Origin: Schistosoma mansoni
Taxonomy: Eukaryota; Platyhelminthes; Trematoda; Strigeidida; Schistosomatidae
DNA: 64,000 bases
Assembly: GCF_000237925.1 (NCBI RefSeq)
Contig: NC_031502.1
Location: 40,134,557 to 40,198,556, forward strand
Direction of reading: 5' to 3'
The position numbers were made by a program, and so were the translations under genes. Positions 1 through 12,079 of this stretch are shown here, piece after piece. The first letter of the stretch is position 1; the number at the start of each line of letters is the position of its first letter. Under the pieces are notes generated by a model, which saw nothing but the letters and a program-made list of their open reading frames with translations, had not been told where the DNA came from and did no database searches.

Positions 1-273
1 ATTCACTTGTTTTATGACCAACAATAGTGTCTTTTTAATTTGGGAACAAATTTTGATGGATTATCGACTGTACAATTACTTGTAATCATATATGAACAGA
101 GGAGCACATTGTTTGACTATGGTATATATTCATATTCGGAGAAACAAATCAATCATTTTTTAGTGTTTCAAACATAAGACTAAAGTTTCTCAACTGGATA
201 AATTTAACTCTTTAATTATCTTCATGATACCGGTTACTCACTGATTATATCATCAATGTGTTTGAAACTCTTA

Positions 274-345
274 CTTACTTATCTACTTATGCCTGTTACC
301 CCCAGTGGAGCATAGGCCACTGACCAGTATTCTCCAACTCATTTA
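274..345 (-). mobile_element. RTE-type LINE, 3' end
   Basis: The minus strand reads GTTGGAGAATACTGG, the GGCCTATGCTCC motif and a tail of TAAG repeats, the same 3' end as the copy at 12000-12079. Confidence 0.75.
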
Positions 346-1525
346 AGTCATAATCAATATTATGGAAAAGAATTTGATTTTCATATTACATAACTACTGA
401 TTAATTTACTGGATTCACCACTTCTCGTATAGTGTGCGGAAACCCACATTAATGAAGATCAAATATATTAGTTTACAGTTCAATACACTTTGTAGTAAAG
501 TAAGCTTACTTATCTAGTCTAAACAAATGAATGTTCATTGACTGTCGCGTATCTTTAAAAACGTCTTTTTATTTAGTTTCCTATTTCTCTTTAGGGATCC
601 TACGTCAACTTTATAACCAATTTTTTCAGATTTAGAAGCTGGCGCTATACGTTTACTAATATTCATATTATTTGTTGAGGTTATTATCAAACAAGCATAG
701 AATACGAGTAGGATTTCAGATGTTCTAACTAGTTTCCTCTTAAACGTTTTAGATTATTTTTTTGTAAGTAAACAAATTCGATCACTTGATTTAATTGACT
801 GACATTTCATATATCCACCTGAATGTTTATTTGTCAATGGGACTGATCTTTGCGATTTCGATCAATTTGATATACAATAAACTTCCTTTAATAACGCATG
901 AACGAGTTATTCAAAGCATAGTTAACTAAAAATCATCACATTATTAATTTCTTTGTTTACTCGATATCGTATGCTTGAATAACGATGAATGATTAGCAAT
1001 AAATGAAAAGATGAAAAATCTATCTCTTTCAAACTAATTTTGAGGTATAACAATGATAATAATGTATTCAGAGCTATTTGTACAAAATAACTTTGCTCAT
1101 TCTCTTTTCCCTTCTTGATTCTATTATGTAGGACATTTATAGATTGTATATTCCTATCAGTTTTTCAACCTTCATTGTTAATCTTTAGTGTTTATATACA
1201 ACTCAATAATTATTTAGCGGAAATTATCCTACTAATCGTTATGTCATTATGTTCATTCTTTAATCAATATAACTATTGGTTTGAGCATATTGATAGAGAC
1301 TAGTTGTATGTACATATATTCCCATGTGATATATATATCATTTTATACGCTAAAAATTGGATAAAAAGTAATGTGAATATTTCCACAAATTGTATTTGGA
1401 CAAATTCATATACGAACTATAATACACAGTTTATTCATCTCATATTGTTGTTGCGTGTTAACTCGACAACAAACTTCCAAAAAAAAAAGAAATACAAACA
1501 TTTTAATTTTTTGCCCTTATTTAGT

Positions 1526-1603
1526 GGTAGATATAAAGCGAATGCTGGTGGGAGGCCTATACTCCTCCACGAGGGGTAACAGGCGTAAGTAAGTAAGTAA
1601 GTT
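1526..1603 (+). mobile_element. RTE-type LINE, 3' end
   Basis: GGTGGGAGGCCTATACTCC followed by GAGGGGTAACAGGCG and a TAAG repeat tail matches the 3' end of the RTE family here. Confidence 0.75.
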
Positions 1604-2019
1604 ATATAGTGGTCATGTTGTTCGATAACTGTCAATTTCTTTTTTTTTCGTTTTTCTTCTAATTCTTTTCAGAGAGAATCTGTCAAAAGATTTTGTTTTT
1701 ATTTTTATTTGAAAATAGAAATTTGTTTACATGATCATTGAAGCTGAAATTTTTTTAGAGAAAAAACGTCATTGCTCTTTTATTATTTTATTGATAAATA
1801 TGTTAACTAATCGGTATTCCCTTTTCATCATAAACAATCATTCTTATGATTCAATAGATTATATATATTTAATCAACCGAAAATCAATAGTGTTAAAGTT
1901 TTCTAATCAAAACGTATTAACCTAACATATTGTAATTTTTTTGAAAACAGTATTCTACAACTCGAGTATACTATATTTTCCGGTAACTTATAAAACGATA
2001 GGGAAAATTATCAGAATAA

Positions 2020-2275
2020 AGGTTTTCGTGGAGGTTGTAGTAATTTAAGGGTTGAATTCATGAATCAGTTAAAGCTAGACTACCATGAGAAGCCTGGAAG
2101 TACTGGACAGCCGTTTCGTCTGAGTATGGGACTCCTCAGCAGCGCACATCCACAATCCCGCACTCGGGACATTCAGTCTTACACACGAACACCTAACCTC
2201 TAGACCATTGAGTTGACATCCAACGGTGTTAATGTCTAACTTCAACCAATCGACAATATTGCACCACCGTCCACC
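2020..2275 (-). mobile_element. Family B SINE
   Basis: A minus-strand copy of the second tRNA-derived family: a 5' part with GAAGTTAGACATTAACACC, a diverged tRNA-like segment, a hammerhead and a 3' part with CTTCCAGG. The hammerhead core is intact. Confidence 0.83.
2100..2147 (-). ncRNA. Hammerhead ribozyme in family B SINE
   Basis: On the minus strand the order is stem I 5' strand GCGCTG, core CTGAGGA, stem II GTC/GAC, GAAA, a short stem III, the cleavage triplet GTC, then stem I 3' strand CAGTAC. All core residues of a type I hammerhead are kept. Self-cleavage is not shown by sequence alone. Confidence 0.7.
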
Positions 2276-3132
2276 ATTATTAGTTATTTTCATTGACTTT
2301 GTAAGGTTTTCTCTTTGATCATTTAGTGTGTCATTATTAATTTAAAGAACTTGTTTAAGTTTTACAAGGTTTATATATATCTATGGATATATCGTATATA
2401 ATTAGTAACAAGAATATATAATAATATATAAATAGAACTCACTTCAATAAATAAACTATTTGTTTTTTTGTGTGTGTGTCTTTTCGCTTCAGTTTATGAA
2501 GACTCGTTGTAATTTTCGATTAGATTACACAAAAAAAAGAAAATCTGTATCTAACATTTGATTATTTCATAATTTTGTAACCAAATAAGTTCAATTTTGT
2601 TTATCAACGTTTAATCTATAAGACAGAAAGAATATTGACGAAAGAAAATTATTAGAAAGATGATCAATTCGAAATGAAAAAAGTTAAAACAATCACCAGA
2701 AAAAAGCTGATTAACTAAATAAATATTTTTTTTAGTGTTGGTTACTATGTTAGGCCAACATAACTTATTCTAGATTCTGAACAGGCTAATTTATTCATTC
2801 TCCTTGAGTCACGTTTTGATCTTGTCAATTATTCACTTATCAACCCTGAATGTTTTTATATGAGCGTATTTGTGTACATTGCTTATCCTACTCATCACAC
2901 GTCTTAAACTTATTATTGTTTGATTATAAATATCGAATAACGTTTGATTAAATGGATTTGCCTCATACACCATCTTCACTGTGCGTCCTTTCGTTTTGCT
3001 TCGCTCTCTCTTCTTTGCTTCATTCGCTGCGATTATCTGATTGTCTGTTCTGATCAACGAGTGCACAAAATATATGTATTAAAAAAATCAATTCTCCTAT
3101 TTTTGACTTATTCAATTTCGTTATCCAATAAA

Positions 3133-3497
3133 GCGTACATAGCCTCTGACAGGGAAGTCCTACTCACTGCTTTTTCGTGGCATTACTGTTGTTTACGAAA
3201 TTGAGAGAACGAAACGTCCACCTAGGGGAGTTGGAAAACCCTGATTCCAAATCAATAGTTCACATGGGCTCCAGTATCCGGAGGGAACAAATGGCGTATG
3301 AATCAGTTGTTGGTCACCGGCTATCATGGGACTGCATCTCCTCACGATGCTCCACTGCCTTATGGATCAGACCTTCAGGTCAAAGGCTCCGGGTGTGGCC
3401 CCCTAGGAAAACTACCTGCTTCGGTTTGGGCATCGAGGCAGTATCACAGCCCTCACACAAATCAAATGACATTTGCGTAGCGCATATATATCTGGGA
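3133..3497 (+). mobile_element. AAAT-tailed retroposon (family C), cut by gap
   Basis: The sequence matches the copy at 17569 from TAGCCTCTG to GCGCATATATATCTGG, then runs into the N gap. An internal segment with the GCGAATGTCCGGCGC motif is missing. Confidence 0.78.
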
Positions 3498-3697
3498 NNN
3501 NNNNNNNNNNNNNNNNNNNNNNNNNNNNNNNNNNNNNNNNNNNNNNNNNNNNNNNNNNNNNNNNNNNNNNNNNNNNNNNNNNNNNNNNNNNNNNNNNNNN
3601 NNNNNNNNNNNNNNNNNNNNNNNNNNNNNNNNNNNNNNNNNNNNNNNNNNNNNNNNNNNNNNNNNNNNNNNNNNNNNNNNNNNNNNNNNNNNNNNNN
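3498..3697. other. Assembly gap (200 N)
   Basis: A run of exactly 200 N, so the true length is unknown. The left side is inside an AAAT-tailed retroposon. The right side begins with the reverse complement of a family A tRNA-like segment and then continues with a forward family A copy, so the missing part probably holds an inverted family A arrangement. Confidence 0.99.
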
Positions 3698-4060
3698 CTT
3701 CAAACGCCACAAAATGAATTTAAGCTTCACACCATCGCACAAGCAAGTGGATATCAGGACTCGGTGGCCGAGTGGATAACGCGATGGCGTTTGAAGCGAG
3801 GGTACTGGGTTCGAGTCCCAGAGTGAACATCAACTCTGAGATGCAGGTACATCCAGCTGACAAGTCCCAAATAGGACGAAAGGCGCATCCTGGATTTCAC
3901 TGCTAGCCACTATCCATCTCTGCTTACCATGCTTGTGAATTAAGGATATATCGAGGCAATACGCACAGTATGCACATATGCCAATTAGAGACTGACCAGT
4001 TGCAGTCCTAACACATCGATGGGAAGATTCAAACAAGCAATACAAAATGAATTTATTTTA
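3698..4060 (+). mobile_element. Family A (Sm-alpha-like) SINE
   Basis: The copy has a tRNA-like head with an A box (TGGCCGAGTGGATAACGC) and a B box (GGTTCGAGTCCC), then a hammerhead region and the family 3' part ending ATGAATTT. The head GTGGCCGAGTGG is like a tRNA-Ser. The ribozyme core here is CTGACAA, so it is probably dead. Confidence 0.85.
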
Positions 4061-4325
4061 ATATTTGCCTGATTTGTTTGCATTATGATTTATTCTAGTA
4101 AAGTTAATATGATGTTTTGTTGAAACACTAGTATATCCGATAATACAATAAGATTTTCACTCTATTCAAAAAGGGACAGTAGATCCACAGCCAGGAATGA
4201 GAAAAAGGTAATGATATCAAACAAAAGATTTAATTCGAAGTAAAGAAAATAAGATTTAAGTGAAAATAGTTCTGGAATCAAAAGAGTAAATATGGAATTT
4301 ATATACTCATGTAATTAGAAGTAGA

Positions 4326-4451
4326 CATCAAAAAGATGAATGGTAAATGGAAACAACAGGAAGGGATTTCCCAAAACAGAGTTGGATGGAGAATGCTGTT
4401 GGGTGGGCTATACACCTACCTGAGGGGTAACAGGGGTAATTAAGTAAGTAA
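4326..4451 (+). mobile_element. RTE-type LINE, 3' end
   Basis: The last coding stretch (AAGATGAATGGTAAATGG, then GTTGGATGGAGAATGC) and the TAAG-like tail of the RTE family are visible. Confidence 0.75.
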
Positions 4452-4857
4452 TGGAATTGACTATCTCATGTGTTACTTATAGTCACTTATTAATTTTTAT
4501 TATTCCTATAGGTTTACTCAAAAATTCATTGTTAATAATCGTTGATTTGATGAACTGGTGCAAGGATTGTTTTGCAGAATGGTATTCCTAACATTAAACT
4601 AAGATTCTGTTGAGACGGAATTACGAGTACGATTTAACACGTAAAGTTGAAATTATTTGCTAGTTGTTAACATATATATTCCCCACAGGTGAAAACTTTC
4701 TTGTTTTCAAAATTTCCCTTATCAAACCCAGATTTTGACATTTAGAAACCGGAAAAGATCATTGTGAAGGATGATATTAAAGTACTTCATTACTAGAAAA
4801 CAAAACAGAAATAAATAAAAAATGAATAATGAGCTTTTTTGTTTTGATAAAACTCAC

Positions 4858-4973
4858 CGTAATCATTTGAACTGTAGGGATGGATATAGGAAGCATATTT
4901 GGTGTACCATAGTAAGTACTATAAGTATTAGAACCATTGGTTGTTGAGTTGGAATATTCCGAATTTTGAACTC
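4858..4973 (-). CDS. ddr: Discoidin domain receptor, last juxtamembrane exon seen
   Basis: This short exon encodes 38 full codons, including SNTYSTYYGTPNMLPISIP and ending VQMIT. The NTYS tyrosine matches human DDR GGNTYSVPAV, just before the kinase domain. The acceptor is TTATATAG and the donor is ACG|GTGAGT; both phases fit (two bases in, phase 0 out). No kinase-domain exon was found between 1 and 4857, so the catalytic part of the receptor must lie to the left of this window. Confidence 0.75.
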
Positions 4974-6419
4974 CTATATAAAAGAAGCATATTAATCGTG
5001 CATATACCTTGACAGTAAAAAAACGTCATAGGTAAGTTTACACCAAATACATGAATAAACATTAGTCATACTCTCATTTGTGACTGGTTTCCAGATCGAT
5101 TACGAATATTCTGCTGGAAAGAATGTGATTGATTGCTTCTCAACACATCGAAAGTGAAACATTTATTTCCAAGGATATTAAAAATATCTCACAATAACAT
5201 ATACTGACAGAAGTAATAAATGTCATTCAGTGAACGCTTGCTTGTTGATCTAAATGGATCATAATCATTGATAGAACAACATTGATCCTGTTAATGATTA
5301 TATGTTTATTTACTATTAAGTAATCCTGAAGTAAGATTAAGGAGCTATTTAGTACTACTTAATTGTTAAGAATTCTTTAGCTGTAACCGTTATAACAGAA
5401 ATGGTATCAATTATCATATAATTGTCTTTAGAAGACAACTATTATTTGAGTGATTCAAAAAACCTACGTTCTCTTTTCATCTATTTTCTTTTAATGTTCA
5501 ACTATTTTTTTTAATTTATGTAACTAGATGATACAAAAGAAAGTGTGGTGCAATGCTTCGTTAATCTTTCACCTCGAACACCGTTATAATACAAATTTCA
5601 ACGGTGCATGAAATCAGAAGGCAAAGAGTAGCTGCAAATACAGTTTATTATCAAATGACGCAGGTCACAAAGATTCAAGCACATTAGTGTAAGTATCAGT
5701 GACCAAACACAAGCAGTTACATAGGCAAATTTACGGTCAAATTGTATAAGGGCAACAAGACAAAGCAGAAGCTAATAATACGATTTGAGTGCATACATAT
5801 ATGGAAAGGATTATGAATCATCAAATGATAATTAAGCAATCAACGTTTTGGTTAGAGTTTGTCATGTGCTCTAATGATCACAACAGTACAAAGATCTACG
5901 CAAATTTTTACTATCCAAATGACAATGTCTGTTAAGTAAGTTAATAAAAGGCCTTAACCAAAATTAACCTTAATCGAAATCGGATGTAGGATAGTTGCTA
6001 TAATAGTTATGCAATTACAAGGTTTGATTTCAACTTAAGTCATACACTAATAATTACTTCATTATCCATCATTAATATACAAATTCCTCAGTTTTAACAG
6101 CTATTTGATAAATTTACATTAATTCCTTTTTTTAAAAAAATTTAATTCCCATTACAGTAAAATAAATATAACTCATTTATATAACAAATAGTGAATAATT
6201 ACTCATTATTTCGTGTGAAATTATATAACAACTAGTGATCGGACGAGAACCGGTGCTTTCAACATGGTATGGTCGCAGGCATAACAACTAGTGAGTTACA
6301 ATATATCCAACTATCCTATTTAATATAGTTCAATTTTAATAGTAGAATTTTAAATAAAAGGGATGAAATATCTTTAAATTATAATTATAGAATGTAAAAT
6401 TTATTTCAAACTTGAAGAG

Positions 6420-6735
6420 TATGGAGCTATTGTTGTGAACGTGAGCACAAGTGAGAACAACCGAATATATATGAACACACAGAACATCTTAGTTAAATCT
6501 GAGAACCATACAGTAAATAATTCATTTGCGAAATGTCAATCAATTGTCTCAAAATTGATTGTTCCTTTTTTAAATATCAGTCAATTGTTTCAGACTTAAT
6601 TGCTCCTTTATTTTCATACCGATCGCTTTTTGTTCCCGTTCTTTCCTTCCTTAACTTTTGCTGCCATATATTCTAATCCTATCGACTATCGTTATATACT
6701 ACTCATGTCGATATAAGTAACACACACCATTACTA
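6420..6735 (-). repeat. Family E dispersed repeat
   Basis: About 300 bases, in minus orientation, from GTGTGTGTTACTT at the right to GTGCTCACGTTCACAAC at the left. It is unclassified; no terminal repeats or coding region were recognised. Confidence 0.7.
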
Positions 6736-7508
6736 TCCTTTAGAATTGTACTTTGATTTTTTCAGAATTATTTTCTTTCTATATTCTTAAACAGATTTAT
6801 TATATTTTAAGGCATTTTTTAAAAATTTTACATACACGCATACCTTAATAATTGTTTAACTTCATTACAAATAAACATAATAGGGTTAGGTAGGTTTACT
6901 TTTTTTTTTAACGAAAGATTGGAGCCATAGTTAGTTGCCTTTTTTTATAAAGGTAAAACATTTCATTAAAAAGTTAGGCGTCAAAATTTCAGTTCAGTTT
7001 CTATTTGAACCCATATTTTTTTGCTAAATGAGACCAAATTTTGTTGGTTTTGTGTGTGTGTGTGAAAAATTGTTTTAAACAAAAGCAAACTATTATTTAT
7101 CAATTATAGAATACATTTTCTTTTAGATATTAATTATACTCATTTATATTATGTTGGTTTTATAAGCTTATGATAGACATTCTAATTGTTGATATATGAA
7201 AAACAATAATTAATCTTTTGTATAGAATATTTATTTGTTAGATGCTTCACTTCATTCTAAGTTAAGGTTGAGTGACTAACATAGTTTCATGCATAGATGG
7301 GTGTTTTATTGTATCTATGATATCAATTACCTAATATTATCTATACTTTGTATAATGATATCTACTATCTGGATTTGTTATTTTTAAAGCTAAACGAATA
7401 AGAAATATCACCGTAAGTCAATCATTATCATATTATAAAATGGACTAGAAAAAATATTCAGTTCATGCTCATGTACCTACAGAGATAATAATTTAAAAGA
7501 ATTATTAT

Positions 7509-7768
7509 CAGAAGGGGTTTTGTGGAGATTTGGTATTTTCATAGTTGAAAGCGTGAGTCAGTTGAAACTAGACCACCAGGGAAAACCTGAAAGCATTGGA
7601 CGGCCGTTTCGTCCTATTACCGGACTCCTCAGCAGTGCGCATCCACGATCCCGCACTCGCGAGATTCGAACCCAGGACCTACCAGTTTCGCATCAGAGCA
7701 CTTAACAGATAGACCACTGAACCGACATCTGATGGTGTTTATCTAACTCCAATCAATCCACTGCCTGA
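7509..7768 (-). mobile_element. Family B SINE, near full length
   Basis: On the minus strand it shows a B box (GGTTCGAATCTC), an intact hammerhead and the complete 3' end CCACAAAACCCCTTCTGATA. Confidence 0.87.
7593..7638 (-). ncRNA. Hammerhead ribozyme in family B SINE, intact core
   Basis: The minus strand reads stem I GCACTG, CTGAGGA, stem II GTCC/GGAC, GAAA, stem III ACGG/CCGT, triplet GTC, stem I CAATGC. Core and stem II are perfect; stem I has one mismatch. It lies in the sense direction within a DDR intron. Confidence 0.75.
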
Positions 7769-7919
7769 TGAGAATCAACTTTAAAATATACTTGATAAAA
7801 ACTGATTTTAAATGAATATGACAATCCCTTCTGACATAAATAATTCAACGATTAGTTGAATAACACATTTCTACTAAACATTTAAACTATATTTTTTATA
7901 TACATTTAAAGAAACTTAC

Positions 7920-8553
7920 CTGAAAAATTCTGAAAATTATTTATATTATTCATACTCATTGGATCTACACCTAAATTAGCATCGAATAAAGGATTAGATG
8001 TGGATATAAATTGTCCATTTGAATCTAACCATGTAGTTATATCATTATTTGAAATACATTTGTTTACATTAGAATTATATGCAAAAAGTGTATTATTAAC
8101 AGCTTTATTTATTGACATGGAATCATGATTGAATTCATTTCTATTACTTAAATTCATTGTTTGTGAGCAGGTTGTTATTGATGATACTGTTGTTATCGTT
8201 GATGTTATTGTTGTTGTTGTTAAATGTTCCGGTGTTGGAGGTAATGGAAGACTTGGTGGTGGAGGTAAATTCATTGGATTAAATAAACGATTATCTCCAT
8301 TACAATGATTATAAGAAATATTAAGTTTTGATAGATCTATACTAGAATTATTTGATTGAAATTGTTGCATCAATGTATTGTTTACTGTGTCAACTTTTGC
8401 ATACGGTTGAGAATCACAATCAGATCCAGGTAGACTTGTGTAAATTGAATTATCATGAAATGCTTTACGATAATTAATATTGTTTATAATATTCTCATCA
8501 GATCTTAAATATGTTCCATGGAAATGTGGAGTCATAGATCCAGGGGGAATAAA
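7920..8553 (-). CDS. ddr: Discoidin domain receptor, cytoplasmic juxtamembrane exon
   Basis: A 634-base exon of the cytoplasmic juxtamembrane region. It contains QPYAKVDTVN around Tyr758, which resembles the human DDR HYAEADIVN phosphotyrosine motif. It also has a proline-rich run starting NLPPPPSLPLPPTP (residues about 802-816) that could bind SH3 or EVH1 domains, and a Thr-rich stretch. No folded domain is apparent. The acceptor is TTTTAAAG in phase 0 and the donor is TCA G|GTAAGT in phase 1. The order TM helix, YAKVD-like motif, then NTYS in the next exon parallels human DDRs, but with about 120-150 extra residues between the motifs. Family membership of this exon depends on phase continuity and this motif order. 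Confidence 0.8.
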
Positions 8554-9084
8554 CTTTAAAAGAAAAGATTGTCAATATACATAAAAATTTATATAGTTAT
8601 TAAAGCATAAATGGTATATTTGGACATTTTTAATATTGATATGACCAAACTGTCGATGTCTAAATGATCTCATAAGATTCCTGATAAGAAAATTAAGGTT
8701 TATGATGTAGTAATCACATCCTTTATGTGATATTTTTTCCACTTTATCCTAACATAGTATCCAGTAGCTTCTATAGAGTTTATGCACTGAACAAAAAGTT
8801 ACATTCGTCTAAACTTTCAAACTTATAGAAACTTCAAAGGAAGCAATTATTCAAATCTTTGATTCCTTTTATCCTATAAATTTACTAGCCTTTATTGATT
8901 CGTCTTTATAGTAATTTGTAATGCATTACCTTATGTTATATCAAGTTTTTACTAGGACTTACTAATGATAATTTTATCATACAACTATCTACCATACATA
9001 ATCTATATGAAATATTAACTGGAAGGATTTAACCTGAAACATCCTTTCCTTGAATAATAAAAGCTTTATAATAATTTAACACTT

Positions 9085-9150
9085 GAATTCATGAGTCATT
9101 TGAAACTAGACCACCATGGAAAACCTAAGAAGCACTGGACGGTCGTTGTT
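9085..9150 (-). mobile_element. Family B SINE, 3' fragment
   Basis: Only the segment from the hammerhead 3' side (GTCCAGTGCTTC on the minus strand) to the GACTCATGAATTC tail remains. Confidence 0.7.
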
Positions 9151-9455
9151 TTGATCATTTCTTAAGAATATAAATGAAATATTTTGACGTGTATAGAGAT
9201 ATACAACTGATATTTATCAATTTAATCTTATTATTTTATCATTATATACAATCAAATCTATGTCTTAAATGTAAATTTCTTTTAAATCGCTATAGTACAA
9301 GCGCTTTGTGTTTAAAAGCTAGTTAATCATTATGAATAACAAAAGTAGTTAATACGGTATAATGTTTAATGATCATTGTTATATCCTAGTCAAGATTAAA
9401 TTACAGGTAACTTCTGAGAATTGTTAATGGACTAATATTGTATATATACTCCTAT

Positions 9456-9891
9456 TGTATAACTGTTCAGAAACTAGATTATGTATATCTATATTCCTCT
9501 TGTCATAAGCTCCATTTTGACCTATAGATTATGATTATACGATTTACTGTTCTCAAATTATGTTCGGTTTATTCACTACCGTCTCCCACGTTCACAGACA
9601 CATTTTGGCTTGATCTTGTATGAATGTTATCTCCTATTTTGTGGTGTGATGTGGTCTGTTTGGCTGGTATATAAACCAAGTATGTTTGAATTAAATGATT
9701 CGCATAGTGGAAGCTGTCATTAGTGTTCTGAACTCAACTGGACGTGCTAGGCGGACTTAGGACTAATGAGGACGCTAAGCTGCTCATACTGATCGGATGT
9801 TATTGGTTTAGCACAGTACTAAGATTGAACAATTTGTATTTCGATTGAAGAATAAATCACGCGATAGCTAGTTGGGTTTAAAGTCACAACA
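9456..9891 (+). mobile_element. LTR-like fossil
   Basis: About 436 bases between TGTATAACTG and CACAACA, with a GGTATATAAACC promoter-like motif and an AATAAA near the end. The order suggests an LTR, but no partner or flanking duplication was seen, so the call is tentative. Confidence 0.3.
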
Positions 9892-9996
9892 ATCATTATA
9901 CTTAATTTATATCTTTTCAATAGCAAGTGTTTTATAAAAAAACTTCAAATAAGAAAAATTGATTATATAACATATTTCATAGTAAATGAAACTTAC

Positions 9997-10766
9997 ATTT
10001 GGTGTCATAAGTGATACAATCGGTAATGAATCTTTCAGATCAAATGATTTTACACCGGGTATACTAGTTGTTATCAAATTAGAACCAAATTCATTCGATA
10101 ATGAACTAAATAGATTATTTGAATTTATATGTGTAGGATAATTATGATTATGATTATTATTATCATCTAATCCAATTGATTGAAATGATTGATGTAATGT
10201 ATTAGTAGTTAAATTAATATTCATTGGTGTTATTCCATTATTTGGTAAAAATTGATATCCACCTAAATATGTAGTTGTACTAGGTAATCTTATAGTTGAT
10301 TCTTGACATCGTTGAGGATGTTGAAATTGATATTGTACATCACCGATTGTATCATTTGTTGTAGTTACTACTATATTATTCATTAAATTATTGATTTTTA
10401 ATTGTTCTGTTAATAATGATACATTTTGAGTGTTTATTTTATTATTTACATTTGAATTTGAATCAAATTGTGTTGAATCACTGAAACGTTTATTTGTTCT
10501 ATGAAATTTATGACGAAATGATATATGTAAACGTTCTCTTCCCCATACACAAAATAAACAAAATAAACCAAAACATATTAATATTACTAATAGACTACAA
10601 ATAATTGCAAGTATATAGGTTGTTGTTTGTCCTAATGGATTATTTAATGTTGAAGATTGTTCATTTAATAAATATGGAAGACTTGTTGATGTCAATTGAA
10701 ATTCTTGATGATTGAATTCATTAGGATCATTTCTTTCAGGTTGAAATTTTGAATTTGGCATTCTTA
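9997..10766 (-). CDS. ddr: Discoidin domain receptor, transmembrane and juxtamembrane exon
   Basis: This exon encodes about 48 extracellular residues, a single transmembrane helix and the start of the cytoplasmic region. The helix (visible residues about 501-525) begins YILAIICSLLVILICFGLF and is followed by basic residues (WGRERLHISFRHKFHR), as expected for a type I membrane protein. The remaining 180 residues are rich in Asn, Thr, Ser and His with no recognised domain. They end in DSLPIVSLMTPN, which may correspond to the human MTVSLSLPSD segment. The acceptor is TTTTATAG and the donor AAT|GTAAGT. An upstream in-frame ATG at 10818 is intronic because the acceptor and phase 2-base start fit the 20735 exon exactly. 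Confidence 0.88.
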
Positions 10767-10984
10767 CTATAAAATATTTAATAAAATTGAAGAAAAATAA
10801 ATCATTCATATACTTCAATAGTAAAGAAGGAATTGTTTGTGTTTATAAAGGCTAAAATTGTGAATAAATTAATATACTGTATAACTAATCAATTCCAGTA
10901 TACAACTTCAGTGTTTCTTAATAGTTATGAGAACGTAGTACTCATGGACAACTTTATTAAAAAAAATCAATTTGATATTATATG

Positions 10985-11310
10985 CAAAGATGGATAGTGG
11001 CTAGCAGTGGAATCAAGGATGTGCGTTTCGTCCAATTCCGGACTCGTCAGTTGGATGTACCTGCATCTCAGAGTTGATGTTCTCTCTGAGACTTAAACTC
11101 AGTACCTTTCATTTCAAACGCTATCGAGTTTTCGACTCAGCTACTGAGTCCTGATATCCACTTGCTTGTGCAATGTGGTGAAGTTTAAATTCACTTAGTA
11201 TTGTTTGTTTGAATCTTCCCATTGATGTTTAGGACTGCAACTGGTCCCAAATAGGAAGAAACGCGCGTGCTGGATTTCACTACTAGGCACTATCCATCTT
11301 TGCTTATAAA
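10985..11310. mobile_element. Family A SINE, inverted composite
   Basis: A minus-strand copy (about 10985-11243) spans the tail of one unit and the head, ribozyme and part of the tail of the next. It is joined to a plus-strand piece that starts inside stem II of the ribozyme and ends at the same point as the outer left end (TCCATCTTTGCTTA). Confidence 0.85.
11010..11060 (-). ncRNA. Hammerhead ribozyme in family A (Sm-alpha-like) SINE
   Basis: The minus strand has stem I CATCCAA, core CTGACGA, stem II GTCC/GGAC, GAAA, short stem III, triplet ATC and stem I CTTGATT. This is the layout of the known schistosome Sm-alpha hammerhead (type I). It is in sense orientation in the 10 kb DDR intron. Confidence 0.7.
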
Positions 11311-11508
11311 AATAGTATTTTGTTTATAACTAATTAAATATCACAAAGTGAAAGAAAAATCTTTCCGCTTTGTTTTGATATAAACATGATAAAACATGAC
11401 ATCGAATCGTTATTTTTATCTTAAAAAAGAAAGGAAAGCTACATTATCCATTTGTAAATATCATAGATAGACTATCAGTAGAAATTGAATAGTTCAAATC
11501 ATTGAATA

Positions 11509-12079
11509 TTGAAAATATATATCCTGAACTTCAAAGAAAGAGCAGCATATTTACAACTGAAGAATATCTGGAACTCAAAACAAATGTCAATCAACACCAA
11601 GATCAGAATTTTCAATACAAATGTCAAGACAGTTCTACTGTATGGGGCGGAGACGTGGGGAACTACGAAAGCTATCATCCATAAGATACAAGTGTTTATT
11701 AACAGTTGTCTACGCAGGATATTTCGGATCCGTTTTCTAGACACTATCAGCAACATTCTACTGTGGGAGAGAACAAACCAGGTTCCATCCGGCGGAGGAA
11801 GAAATCAGGAAGAAACAATGGAAGTGGATAGGACACACATTGAGGAAATCACCAAACTAAGTCATAAGGCAAGTCCTCACATGGAATCCTGAAGGTCAAA
11901 GGAGAAGAGGAAGACCACAGTACACATTACTCCGAGGAATGGGGACAGATATGAGAAGAATGAACAAAAGTTGGATAGAATTAGAAAGGAATACCCGTGA
12001 CAGAGTGGGTTGGAGAATGCTGGTCAGCGGCCTATGCTCCATTGGGGGTAACAGGCCTAAGTAAGTAAGTAAGTAGGTA
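11509..12079 (+). mobile_element. RTE-type (SR2-like) LINE, 3' third
   Basis: It encodes the C-terminal part of a LINE reverse-transcriptase protein: AAYLQLKNIWNSKQMS, FNTNVKTVLLYGAETW, VFINSCLRRIFRI and [14 protein letters not shown]. The frame breaks near 11780 and 11890, with the remaining text (RSKEKRK, then DRVGWRMLVSGLCS) in other frames. It ends with a TAAG repeat. Being 5' truncated it is typical of reverse-transcribed LINE copies. Confidence 0.88.

Larger units (their letters stand above)
1..4857. other. Intron or gene interior left of last exon; repeats only
   Basis: No exon of the DDR kinase domain or any other gene was recognised. The stretch holds three RTE LINE 3' ends, one family B SINE, one AAAT-tailed retroposon, a 200-N gap and a family A SINE. 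The rest is AT-rich sequence in which I see nothing. Confidence 0.6.
4974..7919 (-). other. ddr: DDR intron
   Basis: The intron holds a 300-base dispersed repeat (family E) at about 6420-6735 and a family B SINE at 7509-7768. The 1.4 kb from 4980 to 6400 shows nothing I can name. Confidence 0.75.
8554..9996 (-). other. ddr: DDR intron
   Basis: This intron holds a short family B SINE tail (9085-9150) and an LTR-like fossil (about 9456-9891). Both splice sites are canonical. Confidence 0.78.

Noticed and set aside
1115-1925. Several open frames of 60-90 codons
   Set aside because: AT-rich composition without homology, splice context or conserved motifs; one overlaps an RTE 3' end.
2833-3204. 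Overlapping open frames on both strands near 3 kb, tested for a kinase exon
   Set aside because: No kinase motifs (GxGxFG, HRDL, DFG) and no phase-0 acceptor that would follow the 4858 exon.
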